This document shows positions 11,453 through 21,235 of a stretch of 64,000 bases of DNA, one piece after another. The notes below the pieces were generated by a model. That model was not told where the DNA came from. It ran no database searches and saw only the letters and a program-made list of their open reading frames with translations. The position numbers and the translations under genes were made by a program. Source of the DNA: Malurus cyaneus samueli. Taxonomy: Eukaryota; Chordata; Aves; Passeriformes; Maluridae. The DNA lies in the NCBI GenBank assembly GCA_009741485.1, contig CM019216.1, positions 45,025,361-45,089,360 on the forward strand. The letters run 5' to 3'. How positions within the stretch are numbered: position 1 is the first letter of the stretch; each line of letters opens with the position of its first letter.

Positions 11453-12076
11453 CTGTGAGAAGCAAATAATTGTGTTATTACAGAGTAGATGGTTGTAACA
11501 GGTGATAAAGATTCTTTGAGAAAGATGTATATTGGAGACTCCTTTCAAAAATGCCACTATCAGTGGAATTAGGAAATGGATACATTAAAAAATTTACACT
11601 CTACACCTTTGTGACCAACCAAGAGTAGTGCTTCAATATTCCATGAAGAGTGAAATAAAAACAAAACTTTTCCCTGGCCAGGTAATCTCCTGCTGTTCAA
11701 AGACACATGCACAGAGGATAGAAACCATAGCACAGTCACTGATCAAAAATCATTACATCCCTTCAATGCATCTTCTGTGTGGTATCAGCAACCAACATTA
11801 CTGCCACTCCATACCATACTTTAGATCAAGCTTTGCTTTAAATCCTTTCAGGGGACAAATGAGTTACCAATATAAACTTACATCAATTTAGACAGACAAT
11901 TTAGCTATTTTACTGGAAAAATAGGGGTTAAATCTTTCAACCGTAGGTAATTCCATAACTTCCACCAGGATCTTCTATTGAAGTCACTAAAGCCTGAATC
12001 AAGAGAAGGGAAGCCAGGAAGTTACTTCTCTAGAAAGACAAGAAGTGGACTTTCAGGGAGAAACAGCTGAACTTAC

Positions 12077-12588
12077 TGGTTCCAATAGCTTGTTCAGGTG
12101 GTTTCCAGCTGATCACAGCTCGGTCCGATCCAAACAGAGCCGTGACAAGATGAGGAGCAGTTGGTAAAGGAAAAGGCTGAGTTGATGACCCATAGAAAAC
12201 CAAGTTGCCAATGCCAAAGTATTCTGGGTACGCCAAATTGCAGTCCACAATGTACTCATTGAAGCTAGAACTTCCCCCTGGAGAGACCTCCTCACGGAAA
12301 ACTGACGAGCCATCTGTGACTGTAAATGTGTTATCCTCATATACAAAGCTCTCTATGTCATTAAACGGCACGTGTGAATGCAGAGTGTGGAACTCTGAAC
12401 CATCAAGAAAACCTGACACAAAGGCCCGTTCTGTTTTGTTGAAGAAAATGAGTCTCTTAGACTGGAAGTTGATGGTGAAGGCTCTCAGAGTGCTGGATCT
12501 CACCACTGGTGAAGCTGTGGAGGCCGTGCCAGGAAGGAGTGGAAGGTTTGCTCTGTATATGCCATCCTCCAGGAGACAGAAAATATAA
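12077..12588 (-). CDS. ROS1: ROS1 exon 13: end of propeller 1 and start of FN3 domain 3 (residues 428-599)
   Basis: The largest exon here (512 nt). It carries several propeller blades (YIFCLLEDGIYRANLPLLPG; LIFFNKTERAFVSGFLDGSE; FGIGNLVFYGSSTQPFPLP) and crosses into FN3 domain 3, with VTALFGSDRAVISWKPPEQA holding the conserved tryptophan. The acceptor GCTCCATGGCCAG is weak just upstream of the AG but has T-rich sequence 10-25 nt back. Phase and homology both require it. The donor is ACCA|GTAAGT. Confidence 0.95.
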
Positions 12589-13118
12589 CTGGCCATGGAG
12601 CAAAATAAACCCAAATAACTACAGTGCAAAAACTCTGTAGACAAACCACAAATACTTTAGCAGCTGAGAGATGTGCCTGTCTTCATGCACAATAGGAAAA
12701 TGCTTTTGGCATTATCAAAATACATATACTGGGAGAAGACGGCACATCAGTTTTTACCTTTTGGGAATTTGGATAGCAGAATATTGGAGAATATTCTTCC
12801 ATAATATCCTAAGTGTCAAGCATGAACATTTAAAATTCATAGAGCTTCATATTCGTAAAAGCATGAAATTTCTGAACCCCAAATTCCTGTAAAGAAAAGC
12901 TTTATCTCTTCTGTTAACATCCTACAGCAGATAATGCAGAAAACAACAATGCATGGCATCACTCTTGTTCGAATTGTTTTGTGGTTGATTTGTTGCCAAT
13001 TACACTTTTGTTTTGTTAACTTAAGTGCTTGAAACAGGGACCTAGATGACCAATGAAGTGGAGAAAATTAGAGCTTTACAGCACCTTTGGCACCAAGTGC
13101 TCAAAGCAGTTCACTTAC

Positions 13119-13216
13119 CCATTATAGGGATCAGCTATAACCTTCCTAGGGGATGTCACATGAAGAGGAGTGATGTCCTCAGCTGCCGTGCAGCTCTCCA
13201 AAGGACAGACATGTAT
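13119..13216 (-). CDS. ROS1: ROS1 exon 12: beta-propeller 1 (residues 396-428)
   Basis: This exon is only 98 nt and was found by searching for the segment between exons 11 and 13. It encodes IHVCPLESCTAAEDITPLHV, then SPRKVIADPYN. It matches the mammalian VCxLExCxxxEDITP and KxxADxYNG segments, including both cysteines. The acceptor is TCTCATTCCCCAG and the donor is AATGG|GTAAGT. Entry is phase 0 and exit phase 2, giving a glycine with the first base of exon 13. Confidence 0.95.
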
Positions 13217-14333
13217 CTGGGGAATGAGAACAAACACGGGTGATGCATTCATGGGGTCTGTGCTAACGAGCACACAAGCTGACCCGGGATTCCTTCAGGG
13301 GATCGAGGCAGTGAAACACCTCTCTTATAACCCAGAGGTCCTTCTGGGCTCCTGAGTTGTCAGTCAGACAACTATTACACTTGTACACAGGTACAAAAAC
13401 AGACACGACAGCTTACCCTAAAAAAGCCATCAGTCATTCCTCTGAGCTGAAGGGAAAAAGGTCTGCAGCCAACTGCCTGTACTCAACTCAGAGCTTATAG
13501 GCAAACTGTGCTTTGAAAATGATCTGGCAGGGAAGCAAAGTGCTTTTCTGATCCTGGAAGCAATACCTTGGGATTCAGAAATCTCTGCCATCAGTCTGTT
13601 CATCTACAGCTCATTTGTATCTTTTCATCACTACTGCTTTTCCTGCTCCCTGTTCCTTGAGCAGAAAGTGAAAAATCAGACATGGCAAGAGGATTTTGGA
13701 AAAAAAAAAAACCTGCACTAACCACTTAGGGCAAGTTTCTAGTCCTTTGTACATTAGAAGACTACACAGGTACATGCAAAATCTGACCATTAATGTAACA
13801 GATATTTTATGAATAAGAAACCCAGTTGGCAGGGTTGCCATCTCCATTTCTACTTCAAACTGAAGCAGCTGTAATCTGAGCTATCACAATCGTGTGAAAC
13901 ACCTCCCCCCTAAACATATTTTGTCAATTAGGACAGACATTATAACCTCTAGCAGGTTGTCTGACCACCTTCCTGAGGCAGAGCAGGAAATCGGCAGAGT
14001 GGATGGGTGAACAAGTAAGAGAAACAGTGTGCCCATACATATGAGAGGGTGTGAAGTCAGTCTCAAAAAAACAAACCAGTTAAAACCAGAACAGTTATGT
14101 CCTAAGGAGAAAAATAAGGTAAGGAGCCAGATTTCCATGTAGGGTGTTTGCTTTAAATATGACCTGATAGTGAAGACTTTCTTCTTTTTCAAATTATTAG
14201 ATATGTGAATATTAATGTTTATTAAAGTATATTTTTGTAATTATCTTTTGTGCATATATATCTACATATAAATCATGTTTTCTCAGGTAAAATTAATCAC
14301 AGTAATGGTTCAAATTGAGTACTAGAGCATTAC
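13217..14333 (-). other. ROS1 intron 11
   Basis: Intron of 1117 bp between exons 11 and 12. Open frames on both strands here show no domain or conserved motif. No repeat recognised. Confidence 0.8.
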
Positions 14334-14518
14334 CTTTTCATTCATGACAAAGTATATCTTCTGATAAAGCCAGTCTACTGAGATGGATGTAATATTCCCC
14401 CAGCCAGCATAAAAGAGCATTAGGTCAGATATGTCAGACATATTTGCAACTCCTTTCACCCAGATAGAATTCCCTTCAGAAAAATAGACAACTTGCTGAT
14501 AAATATTCAACGAAATTC
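14334..14518 (-). CDS. ROS1: ROS1 exon 11: beta-propeller 1 blades (residues 334-395)
   Basis: Propeller blade sequence: QQVVYFSEGNSIWVKGVANM, then a blade containing SISVDWLYQKIYFVMNEK. The D-W-L-Y-x-x-I-Y-F pattern is the degenerate YWTD (LDL-receptor class B) repeat seen in ROS1. Sequons NMS and NIT are present. The acceptor is TCTTTCTATTTTTAG and the donor is AAAAG|GTAATG, phase 0. Confidence 0.95.
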
Positions 14519-15486
14519 CTAAAAATAGAAAGATACGAGCACACAGATAATATAAGAAATTATTCAGTTTTCCAATTAGTTTTTCCACTTGCCTTAAAAA
14601 TATGTATTTTTCAGTCTGCAAACCATCATCATCAGAGAAAAGTTAATTGTTTTTCCTCGTCACTTCTAGTCTTCTTTCAGATAATGAGGAAACATTCCCA
14701 TTTGCTATGTAAGTGACATTATTATAGAGAATTGCCCTTCAGAAAGCTAATCAGACAAAGAGAGGATATGTAATATGCAAACCAACACTGATTGCCCCTC
14801 TACAGGTCAAACAGATGCAATTGACATCTCCTCACAAAACACCATTCGGCTCCAGAATTCAAGTTTGAGACAATCTGTGCCACCTCTGCACTGTCTAAGG
14901 CTATTCAGTCAGGGGCAACATTCTTTCTTTGGAGTCTCTGGGGCTCTGTGAAATTTGGTAGATAAACCCAACCTGGATTTCCACACTGTCACCAAGGACC
15001 AGTGTAGGTAAGAAACATTCGAGTGGTGAATGATTTGAGGTAAAGTGGTTGTCTGGTGACTTCAGCTACCAAATGCCTCATTAGGATGCTAACACACTAG
15101 CACTATCTTTTAACACTTGGTGTTATTTTATTCAGAAGTTTGAACCACTTCATTTCCCCATAATCACATTGAGAAAAAATATATATTAATCACAGGGAAA
15201 CATGGATTCATCTTACCTCAATTTAGATGCTTAAAATGTTAAAAAAATGAACCAGCTGCCTAGATACAGGGACAAAGAAGTTGTACTGGGGAGAACGATT
15301 CGTTCTTCCGTGGGCCTGTCACTTCAAATAGGTCAAACCATGTCCCTAAAGTTCCTGTTTCTCCCGATTGATGATAAAGGGAGACTAGATACTCTCTCAG
15401 GCTATGTGAGGTTTATTCAGTCCCTGATGAAAATAGGTCTTAATCGCACTTCATGGCAAAGGAGAGAGAGCCCAATCCGATTTTAC
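14519..15486 (-). other. ROS1 intron 10
   Basis: Intron of 968 bp between exons 10 and 11. Nothing recognisable beyond AT-rich sequence. Confidence 0.8.
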
Positions 15487-15609
15487 CTGTAATGTTGTGG
15501 TGTATGACACCATTTGGCAGGCACTGAGCAGCTTCGAGGAAATGTTCTGTGTATCTCTTCCTTAAAGACTCTTTTCTGGATAGGAAGAGCCATGCTGCTT
15601 TTTCCTGAA
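15487..15609 (-). CDS. ROS1: ROS1 exon 10: linker and start of beta-propeller 1 (residues 293-334)
   Basis: The exon encodes VQEKAAWLFLSRKESLRKRY, then a short linker ending HHNIT. The WLFLSRKxSLRKR segment is distinctive for ROS1 and leads from FN3 2 into the first propeller. It has basic residues and an NIT sequon. The acceptor is TCCATTTGCTAG and the donor is ACAG|GTAAAA. Entry and exit are phase 1. Confidence 0.94.
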
Positions 15610-17687
15610 CTAGCAAATGGAGAAATTCAGAATTTAGATGATCACAACACATTGCTAACTCAGCTACATCATTACTGGACATGCAATACATGTGTACACC
15701 TATGAATGTCTATATGAATATATTCTCACATTAGCATTGACAGACCAAAACTTAAACTCTTTGAGTGTTCAGAGTGTATGGAGTTATTCACCATTACAGC
15801 TGATTCTGGCTCCTCACACACAGTGAGAATGCACCACGTGAATTTCACACCATCATTTGTTACAAAAAGAGTCTGTTCCCTAGAAGGGAAAGGGGTTTAT
15901 TCAAGAAACAAATACCTTTCACAGGTAAAGATGATAATGGGATATTGTTATCTGCTTCAAAGCTGATAAAATTTTTCTAATAAAAATAATTTTTTGTCTA
16001 ATAAAGTAATGGAATTTAAAGTAAAAAAAGGAGAGTTTTGGTCACATAAACTGGCTTAATGCTTATACAAGCCCAAGTAACTTACATGAAAACCTCTGCA
16101 GTAACTCTGCACCTTCTGTCTGGGCTATGCACAGCTCAGGAAAAGAATAGCTTGCCTCGCTTCTGAATCTCAGATCCTTGGAAATCTAGCACACACCCTG
16201 CTAAGTTGATTGTTACCTTCATTTTTAATAGTGGTGCATTATTTAGAGTATGATTTTGAATAATTTCCATTGGCAAACAATCCTTCCCTTTTTTTTCCTC
16301 CTCCAGTTTAAGCAGCTGTCTGCAATCAAGACATCATTTCCTCATATGGGCATCCCAAAACTGTGATCAAACGCTCACTTAATTTATTCCCAGATAATCT
16401 GCATAGATTGAGCTTCATGTATCTCTCACATGATGCACACACTGTGAGTAATTTCAATAATGATGCCTTCAGAGCAGAGTACAAGAGGCCAATCTTACAT
16501 ACTTATCTCCTTTCAAGTGACATTTCTGCAATCTACAGCAGCAATCAGATTCTTTCCCCAACTCTTCCAGGGCTCAGATCAGTACCTGATGCAGTAACAC
16601 CATTTCTGAACATGACACATGAGGAAGGGCTGTTCCTGTTCCCGTTAGCACACAGAGAAAACACATGCCTATGCAATTCAGGGGGAAAAAAACTGAAATT
16701 TTATGCGGTGACTGAAAATTTTTGTGGTTCCCCACTCCCATATAAAGTGGGGGGGTTGGGGGCAACAGTGTTTGTTTGTTTGTTTTCTACCTTAAATTAG
16801 ATTTGGCAATTGGATTGGCATGATGAACACAGTAAAGACTTTTCACAAATGACACAAACCTTTACGACTCAGGGTAGGCCAACCCTAGAGCAAACATATT
16901 ACACACAAAAACGCCATATTTTGAAAAACCCTAGAGAAGCAAGTTTAGTTTCTCTAACCAATAGCAGAAAAATGGCAATTCAGAGACAGTCTTGAAGTGT
17001 TCGCATGGAGTTGAAGCATTTCCAGGTGTCTGCCAACTGAATCTCTTGATGAGAAGGGAGAGTCTTTGCTTTTCTAAAGGAACATTTTGGTAACATTGAT
17101 TTCATTCTTATTTGTGTTCTATCTCATCATGTACCTTTCTCTGGCAATTAATTAATAATTGTGCAATTCTGTGAGTAATACCTATAGTGTATCATTACTT
17201 TCAATATTAATTAGTTAATATAATAAAATAGATACTTCCATGAAAGAGCAATAAAAATTGGTATGATTTCACATATTTGGCTGTTAGAATAACTAAGAAT
17301 TTTTGGCAAAATATTTTCATGTTAATTATTTAATATTATTAGAAGAAACACATTTGTTTGATAGCCGTTAAAATCTCATCTAGAAAATGGAATCATGTTT
17401 TTACAGTCACCACCTCAGACCACTGTGGTGTTTTTCATCTCCAATACAACTCAGGATGAATCTATTTGGGTGTACCAGCTTCACAGCCCATTTTCATGTG
17501 CTGTGCAGCCCAAAAAGAAGAAGAGCAGGAGTTCTTCTCTCTGATGTGCTATTGACTCCTCAGTGTACAACTCTTTGACATGTTCACAATATAAATATTA
17601 GTCTCTTCTGCCAGATGCATGTCAGGCCAATGAACATAACTTTGTCCCCAGGAAGAGGCAGTGATAAGGACTCTGCTGCTCGTGTAC
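15610..17687 (-). other. ROS1 intron 9
   Basis: Intron of 2078 bp between exons 9 and 10. It has a T/G-rich patch near 16747-16790 and an AT-rich stretch at about 17100-17345. No exon or transposon recognised. Confidence 0.8.
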
Positions 17688-17764
17688 CTTTGGATGCCAG
17701 GGTTGTGATGTTGGCTTCAGCAGGAGGTCCAGCACCAACCTCATTAACTGCCACAATGCTGAAC
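17688..17764 (-). CDS. ROS1: ROS1 exon 9: end of FN3 domain 2 (residues 267-293)
   Basis: A 77-nt exon encodes FSIVAVNEVGAGPPAEANIT followed by TLASK, the F and G strands of FN3 domain 2. The AVNEVGxGPxAE motif is typical of FN3 ends and matches ROS1. The acceptor is GGTTTGCCACAG and the donor is AAAG|GTACAC. Exit is phase 1. Confidence 0.95.
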
Positions 17765-18413
17765 CTGTGGCAAACCAAAGAGACAGGTTTTGGTATGCAG
17801 GTTTCTTTTGGAAGATTGCCTGAGAAACATTTTATCAAGTAGGGAAGCTGCTACTGAAGTGCTTGACTTTCAGAAAGTGCCCATTTAAATATAATGCTCT
17901 GTGAAAAATTATAATAAATACAAAAACTGGCCAAAATTTGAATTACCCAAAGGCAGATCAACAGAATCTTCTGAATTTAAATTTAAAATAAGTTTGCAGA
18001 CTCAGAAGAACAACAACTCAACTTCATTTCAAAGGAAGATCTGTATTTACCAGTGCAAGCAGAATGCAGACCTTTGCATTTAATAAAAATGAAGGAATTT
18101 TGCCAGGTGCTTAAAGGACTAGAGAAGACTGCTCTTATCTTTCCCTGCTATACTAAGAACATGCCACACAAACCTAAAAAAAATTAAAAACAGCCACTAA
18201 GAAAATGCAATCTCCCAGCGCTATATCAAATTACTTTCCTTCCTTACCATTTGATTTCACAAAAGCAGCTGAGTTACCTTGGATAAATCTGTTACCTCAA
18301 GGAAGGTGCCCTTGCTTTTGGCAAGAACAAAAGTAAATACATATTTGTGCAGAAGGGGTATTAAGGCATACTCTGTGCTATCTGGGCATGTTGATTATCT
18401 CTTCTTTTTGTAC

Positions 18414-18615
18414 CTGTAAGTGGTGTTTGGGAAGGTGGAGTAGAACTGAAAGCTGTGCCTTCTTGAGGCTCTCAACAGTTCATGATTCTCACTGGTCAGG
18501 AGCAAGTTATAGCCAATAATCAATCCATTTGGAAAAAGTGGTGGAGACCAACTAACTTCAACTGTGTTTGGACTTGAACTCTGAATATCTTTAATGACAG
18601 GAGCTGTTGCAGGAG
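18414..18615 (-). CDS. ROS1: ROS1 exon 8: FN3 domain 2, first part (residues 200-267)
   Basis: This encodes most of the second FN3 domain. It includes the domain start PATAPVIKDIQSSSPNTVEV, the conserved tryptophan in VSWSPP, the C-strand LIIGYNLLL and the segment SFQFYSTFPNTTYR. All align with the mammalian protein. The acceptor is TTTCTGTCTTGCAG and the donor is TACAG|GTACAA. Exit is phase 2, joined by G from exon 9 to make arginine. Confidence 0.95.
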
Positions 18616-19043
18616 CTGCAAGACAGAAATATCTGACTCAAGTATTTGATTAAAACATTATTAGGTTATTCTTTTTGAATACGTGTTTAGGTTTCACATC
18701 TGTTAATTCATTTATACACCAAGAAATATTATTAGGGACAGCTTATGTCCAGGAAAACAGGATGTGTTTCAGTCAAATGCATGCATAATTATGTGCAAAA
18801 GTATCCCATGTGCCCTCACAATTTTAACCATGTACTGTTCTGTGATTGCTTTTAAAACTAAAAGCAGGGAAAAGTCCATATCTTCTAGCTCAAACAAAAA
18901 GAACTTGTAGATTTTTTAGTTTTTAGGTCTTCTACAGCTACCCAAGAGACACCATACACGGGATTCTGAAGATTAGGCACCAGTGAAACTTAAATGTTTC
19001 TGTTAAAATCATGAAAGATGAAGCTAATAGTGCAATTGATTAC

Positions 19044-19182
19044 CTCCAAAAGCATGAGTCCGGTAGCTGGGACTAGGTGGAGAACGGAGCTGCAGCTGAG
19101 ATGTAATGATCCAGACTACTTGAAACACATATTCTGTGAAGGCTTGAAGGTCTTTGACGGTATATGCATTTTCAGATATTAC
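19044..19182 (-). CDS. ROS1: ROS1 exon 7: second half of FN3 domain 1 (residues 154-200)
   Basis: The exon starts VISENAYTVKDLQAFTEYVF and ends PPSPSYRTHAFG, completing FN3 domain 1 (strands E to G). The FTEYxFxVVW and SPPSPSYRTH segments match mammalian ROS1. The acceptor is GCATTAATCTAG, poor in pyrimidines, and the donor is GGAG|GTAATC. Entry is phase 0 and exit phase 1. Confidence 0.93.
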
Positions 19183-19481
19183 CTAGATTAATGCACAGAC
19201 ACAACTGGGTTTTTTCCCTTCCTCCAGCAGCTGCCACTATGTAGGATATCATGAGGGCAAAAGAGGTCTCATACAGCAACATACATATTTCAGGATTAAA
19301 AAAGTGCAGCACCCTAAGACTAATTAAGAGGAAATTCTGAAAGTTATTTTCAGCATAGACTTAGATTTTCCACCTTTTTGGAACTTTTTCTCTTCTCTTT
19401 TCCTCAGAACATGGCACCAAATCTCAACAATGAGCAGATGGATCAAAGGATGGATGCAATATTAACAGTTATTAAGCATAA

Positions 19482-19486
<5 letters not shown>

Positions 19487-19514
<28 letters not shown>
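19487..19514 (+). repeat. Poly(A) run, 28 A
   Basis: Uninterrupted run of 28 A (T on the ROS1 sense strand). It may be the tail of an old retroposed copy or a simple repeat. I see no recognisable gene or SINE immediately upstream and no convincing target-site duplication. Confidence 0.9.
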
Positions 19515-19515
<1 letters not shown>

Positions 19516-19911
19516 AAAAGCTAAATAGTAAAAAAGTTTTAAAAAAGTAAAATAGTAAAATAGTAGCATATTACAAGCAATATATTTTAAGCATATACTA
19601 CAGGTCTAAGATACAAAGGCTCCTATAGTTACACTGAAATATTTGTTGCCTGAAGTAATTGCTCCCTATTATTTCATCAATGATTCATTCAGAAGAACTT
19701 CCTGCTTAGCAAATTATCTTTACCTTTGATTTGTGGCACCAACTTGTCATGCCCTGTAAATTGGTCCAACAGACATGATGGCAAGATAACAAGTGCACAG
19801 CTGACGCAAAAGAACAAATTATGAGAATAACTCTACTGAGTCAGAACAAAGGTCTTCCTAGCCAAGTATTGTGCTTTGACATGAAGCAAAAAAATTTCTC
19901 TAGGGAAAGGT

Positions 19912-19915
<4 letters not shown>

Positions 19916-19947
<32 letters not shown>
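19916..19947 (+). repeat. Poly(A) run, 32 A
   Basis: Uninterrupted run of 32 A in the same intron as the one 400 bp away. Its orientation as a tail would be +. No source element identified. Confidence 0.9.
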
Positions 19948-19952
<5 letters not shown>

Positions 19953-20436
19953 GCCTACAGCCGCACTTCTCCTGAATATTCTCAATGGCATTTCACAAGC
20001 ATGGCTCAACACAAAACAATGGGAATATTTGCATTTTGTAGAACTCGATTTTTTCTTCCGCTTACTTTTCCAGTCACTTTTCAAACCCTATTTAGTAATT
20101 TTAGCAATTTTAATATTCAGGAGTTTAAATTTAGCAATTTAATATCCACATGTGCCAGGAAGCAGCTGAATGTTTCAACTACACATTCAGTGAGGAAATA
20201 CATTTTGCTAGTTTTGAACCTGGTTTCCATCAAGGTCTCTAGTTCGTTCCCGTGCTGGAGGAAACAGGGAATAGTTGACCAATTCTCAGCTTCTCCATGC
20301 TACTCATGATTTTGAAAATCTCTTTCATGTACCTAACATATTATCTAATATTTTTCTTTAAAAAAATAAAAAGTAAAAAAAATGAGCAGAGAAGAGCCAT
20401 TTTCCTTGCAAAGCAAAAAGAAACGTCCTCCTTTAC

Positions 20437-20585
20437 CTCTGTGTACCTCCAGTCACCAGGGAGCTGATTGAACTTCCACTGGATAATATATTTCACCCCA
20501 GAGATGTTAGCTGCCTTCCACCCTAACGTGACACTGTGGTTTCCAATGGCAGATGCAAACGGTGCACTAGGTTTGTTCAAGTAGC
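20437..20585 (-). CDS. ROS1: ROS1 exon 6: first half of FN3 domain 1 (residues 104-153)
   Basis: This exon encodes the beginning of fibronectin type III domain 1. It opens YLNKPSAPFASAIGNHSVTL, followed by the B-strand tryptophan (LGWKAANISGVKYIIQWKF) and ends DWRYTE. The acceptor is TTTTCCCTTCAG and the donor is ACAGAG|GTAAAG, phase 0. NHS and NIS are candidate glycosylation sites. Similarity to the mammalian APFASxIGxH and SGVKYIIQWK segments is strong. Confidence 0.95.
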
Positions 20586-21189
20586 CTGAAGGGAAAATGC
20601 AACAGTAAGAAAATATCTTTCGTGACAATCACTGCATCTCAAAGGTAAAACCTTTTACCTCACACGCCTAAAGGCTGTGAAGCCAATAAAAATACTTAAA
20701 AGAATATACTGAAAATGTGGCTGAGTAACTTGCATGGCATTTTAAAGATAGTTTGATAAGCCAGATGCAAAAGGACCAAGTTCAATGAGAGAAAATGTGA
20801 CTACAACTCCATATTTGTGTAAATGCAGTTTTAGTTACAAGTACTTCGTAAGAATTTTCTGAAAAGAAACATAAAGAAGGTGTGGGAGACTTCTGAACAG
20901 ATTTTCAAGGGGAGTATTTCAGGAGCACAGTATCAGCTCAAGGTATCATCTTAAACAGCTGAGACTGGATTCAAAGAGTCTCATGTTCATGAAAGGGAGG
21001 AAAAAATGTTTTACTCCAAGATAAACTTCAATGTATTTGTTAGAAGAAAAAGAGTGATTGTTTCTGATGAATGAAAATACTGAAGACATTCCTATTTTTT
21101 AAATAAATCCAGATCATAGAACAAGACTATAATCTTAAAAGTGAATTCATCAGACTGTCAGTTGGAGACAGGACTCTATTCAGACTTAC

Positions 21190-21235
21190 TCAGTGCTTCA
21201 ACTCCATATGCATCCTCTGCACGGCTACAGCCAAA
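21190..21235 (-). CDS. ROS1: ROS1 exon 5 (residues 89-104)
   Basis: A 46-nt exon encodes FGCSRAEDAYGVEAL plus one nucleotide. It matches the GCSxAExAY segment just before the first FN3 domain of mammalian ROS1. The acceptor is TTTCCTGTAAG and the donor is CTGA|GTAAGT. It enters in phase 0 and leaves in phase 1; the leftover A joins GC of exon 6 to make serine. Confidence 0.85.

Larger units (their letters stand above)
19183..20436 (-). other. ROS1 intron 6
   Basis: Intron of 1254 bp between exons 6 and 7. It carries two long A runs (19487-19514 and 19916-19947) about 400 bp apart, with AT-rich sequence between. No recognisable retroelement body precedes either run. Confidence 0.85.

Noticed and set aside
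12589..12644. Extending ROS1 exon 13 to the open-frame start at 12644
   Set aside because: Phase from exon 12 (two leftover bases) and homology both require the acceptor at 12588/12589.
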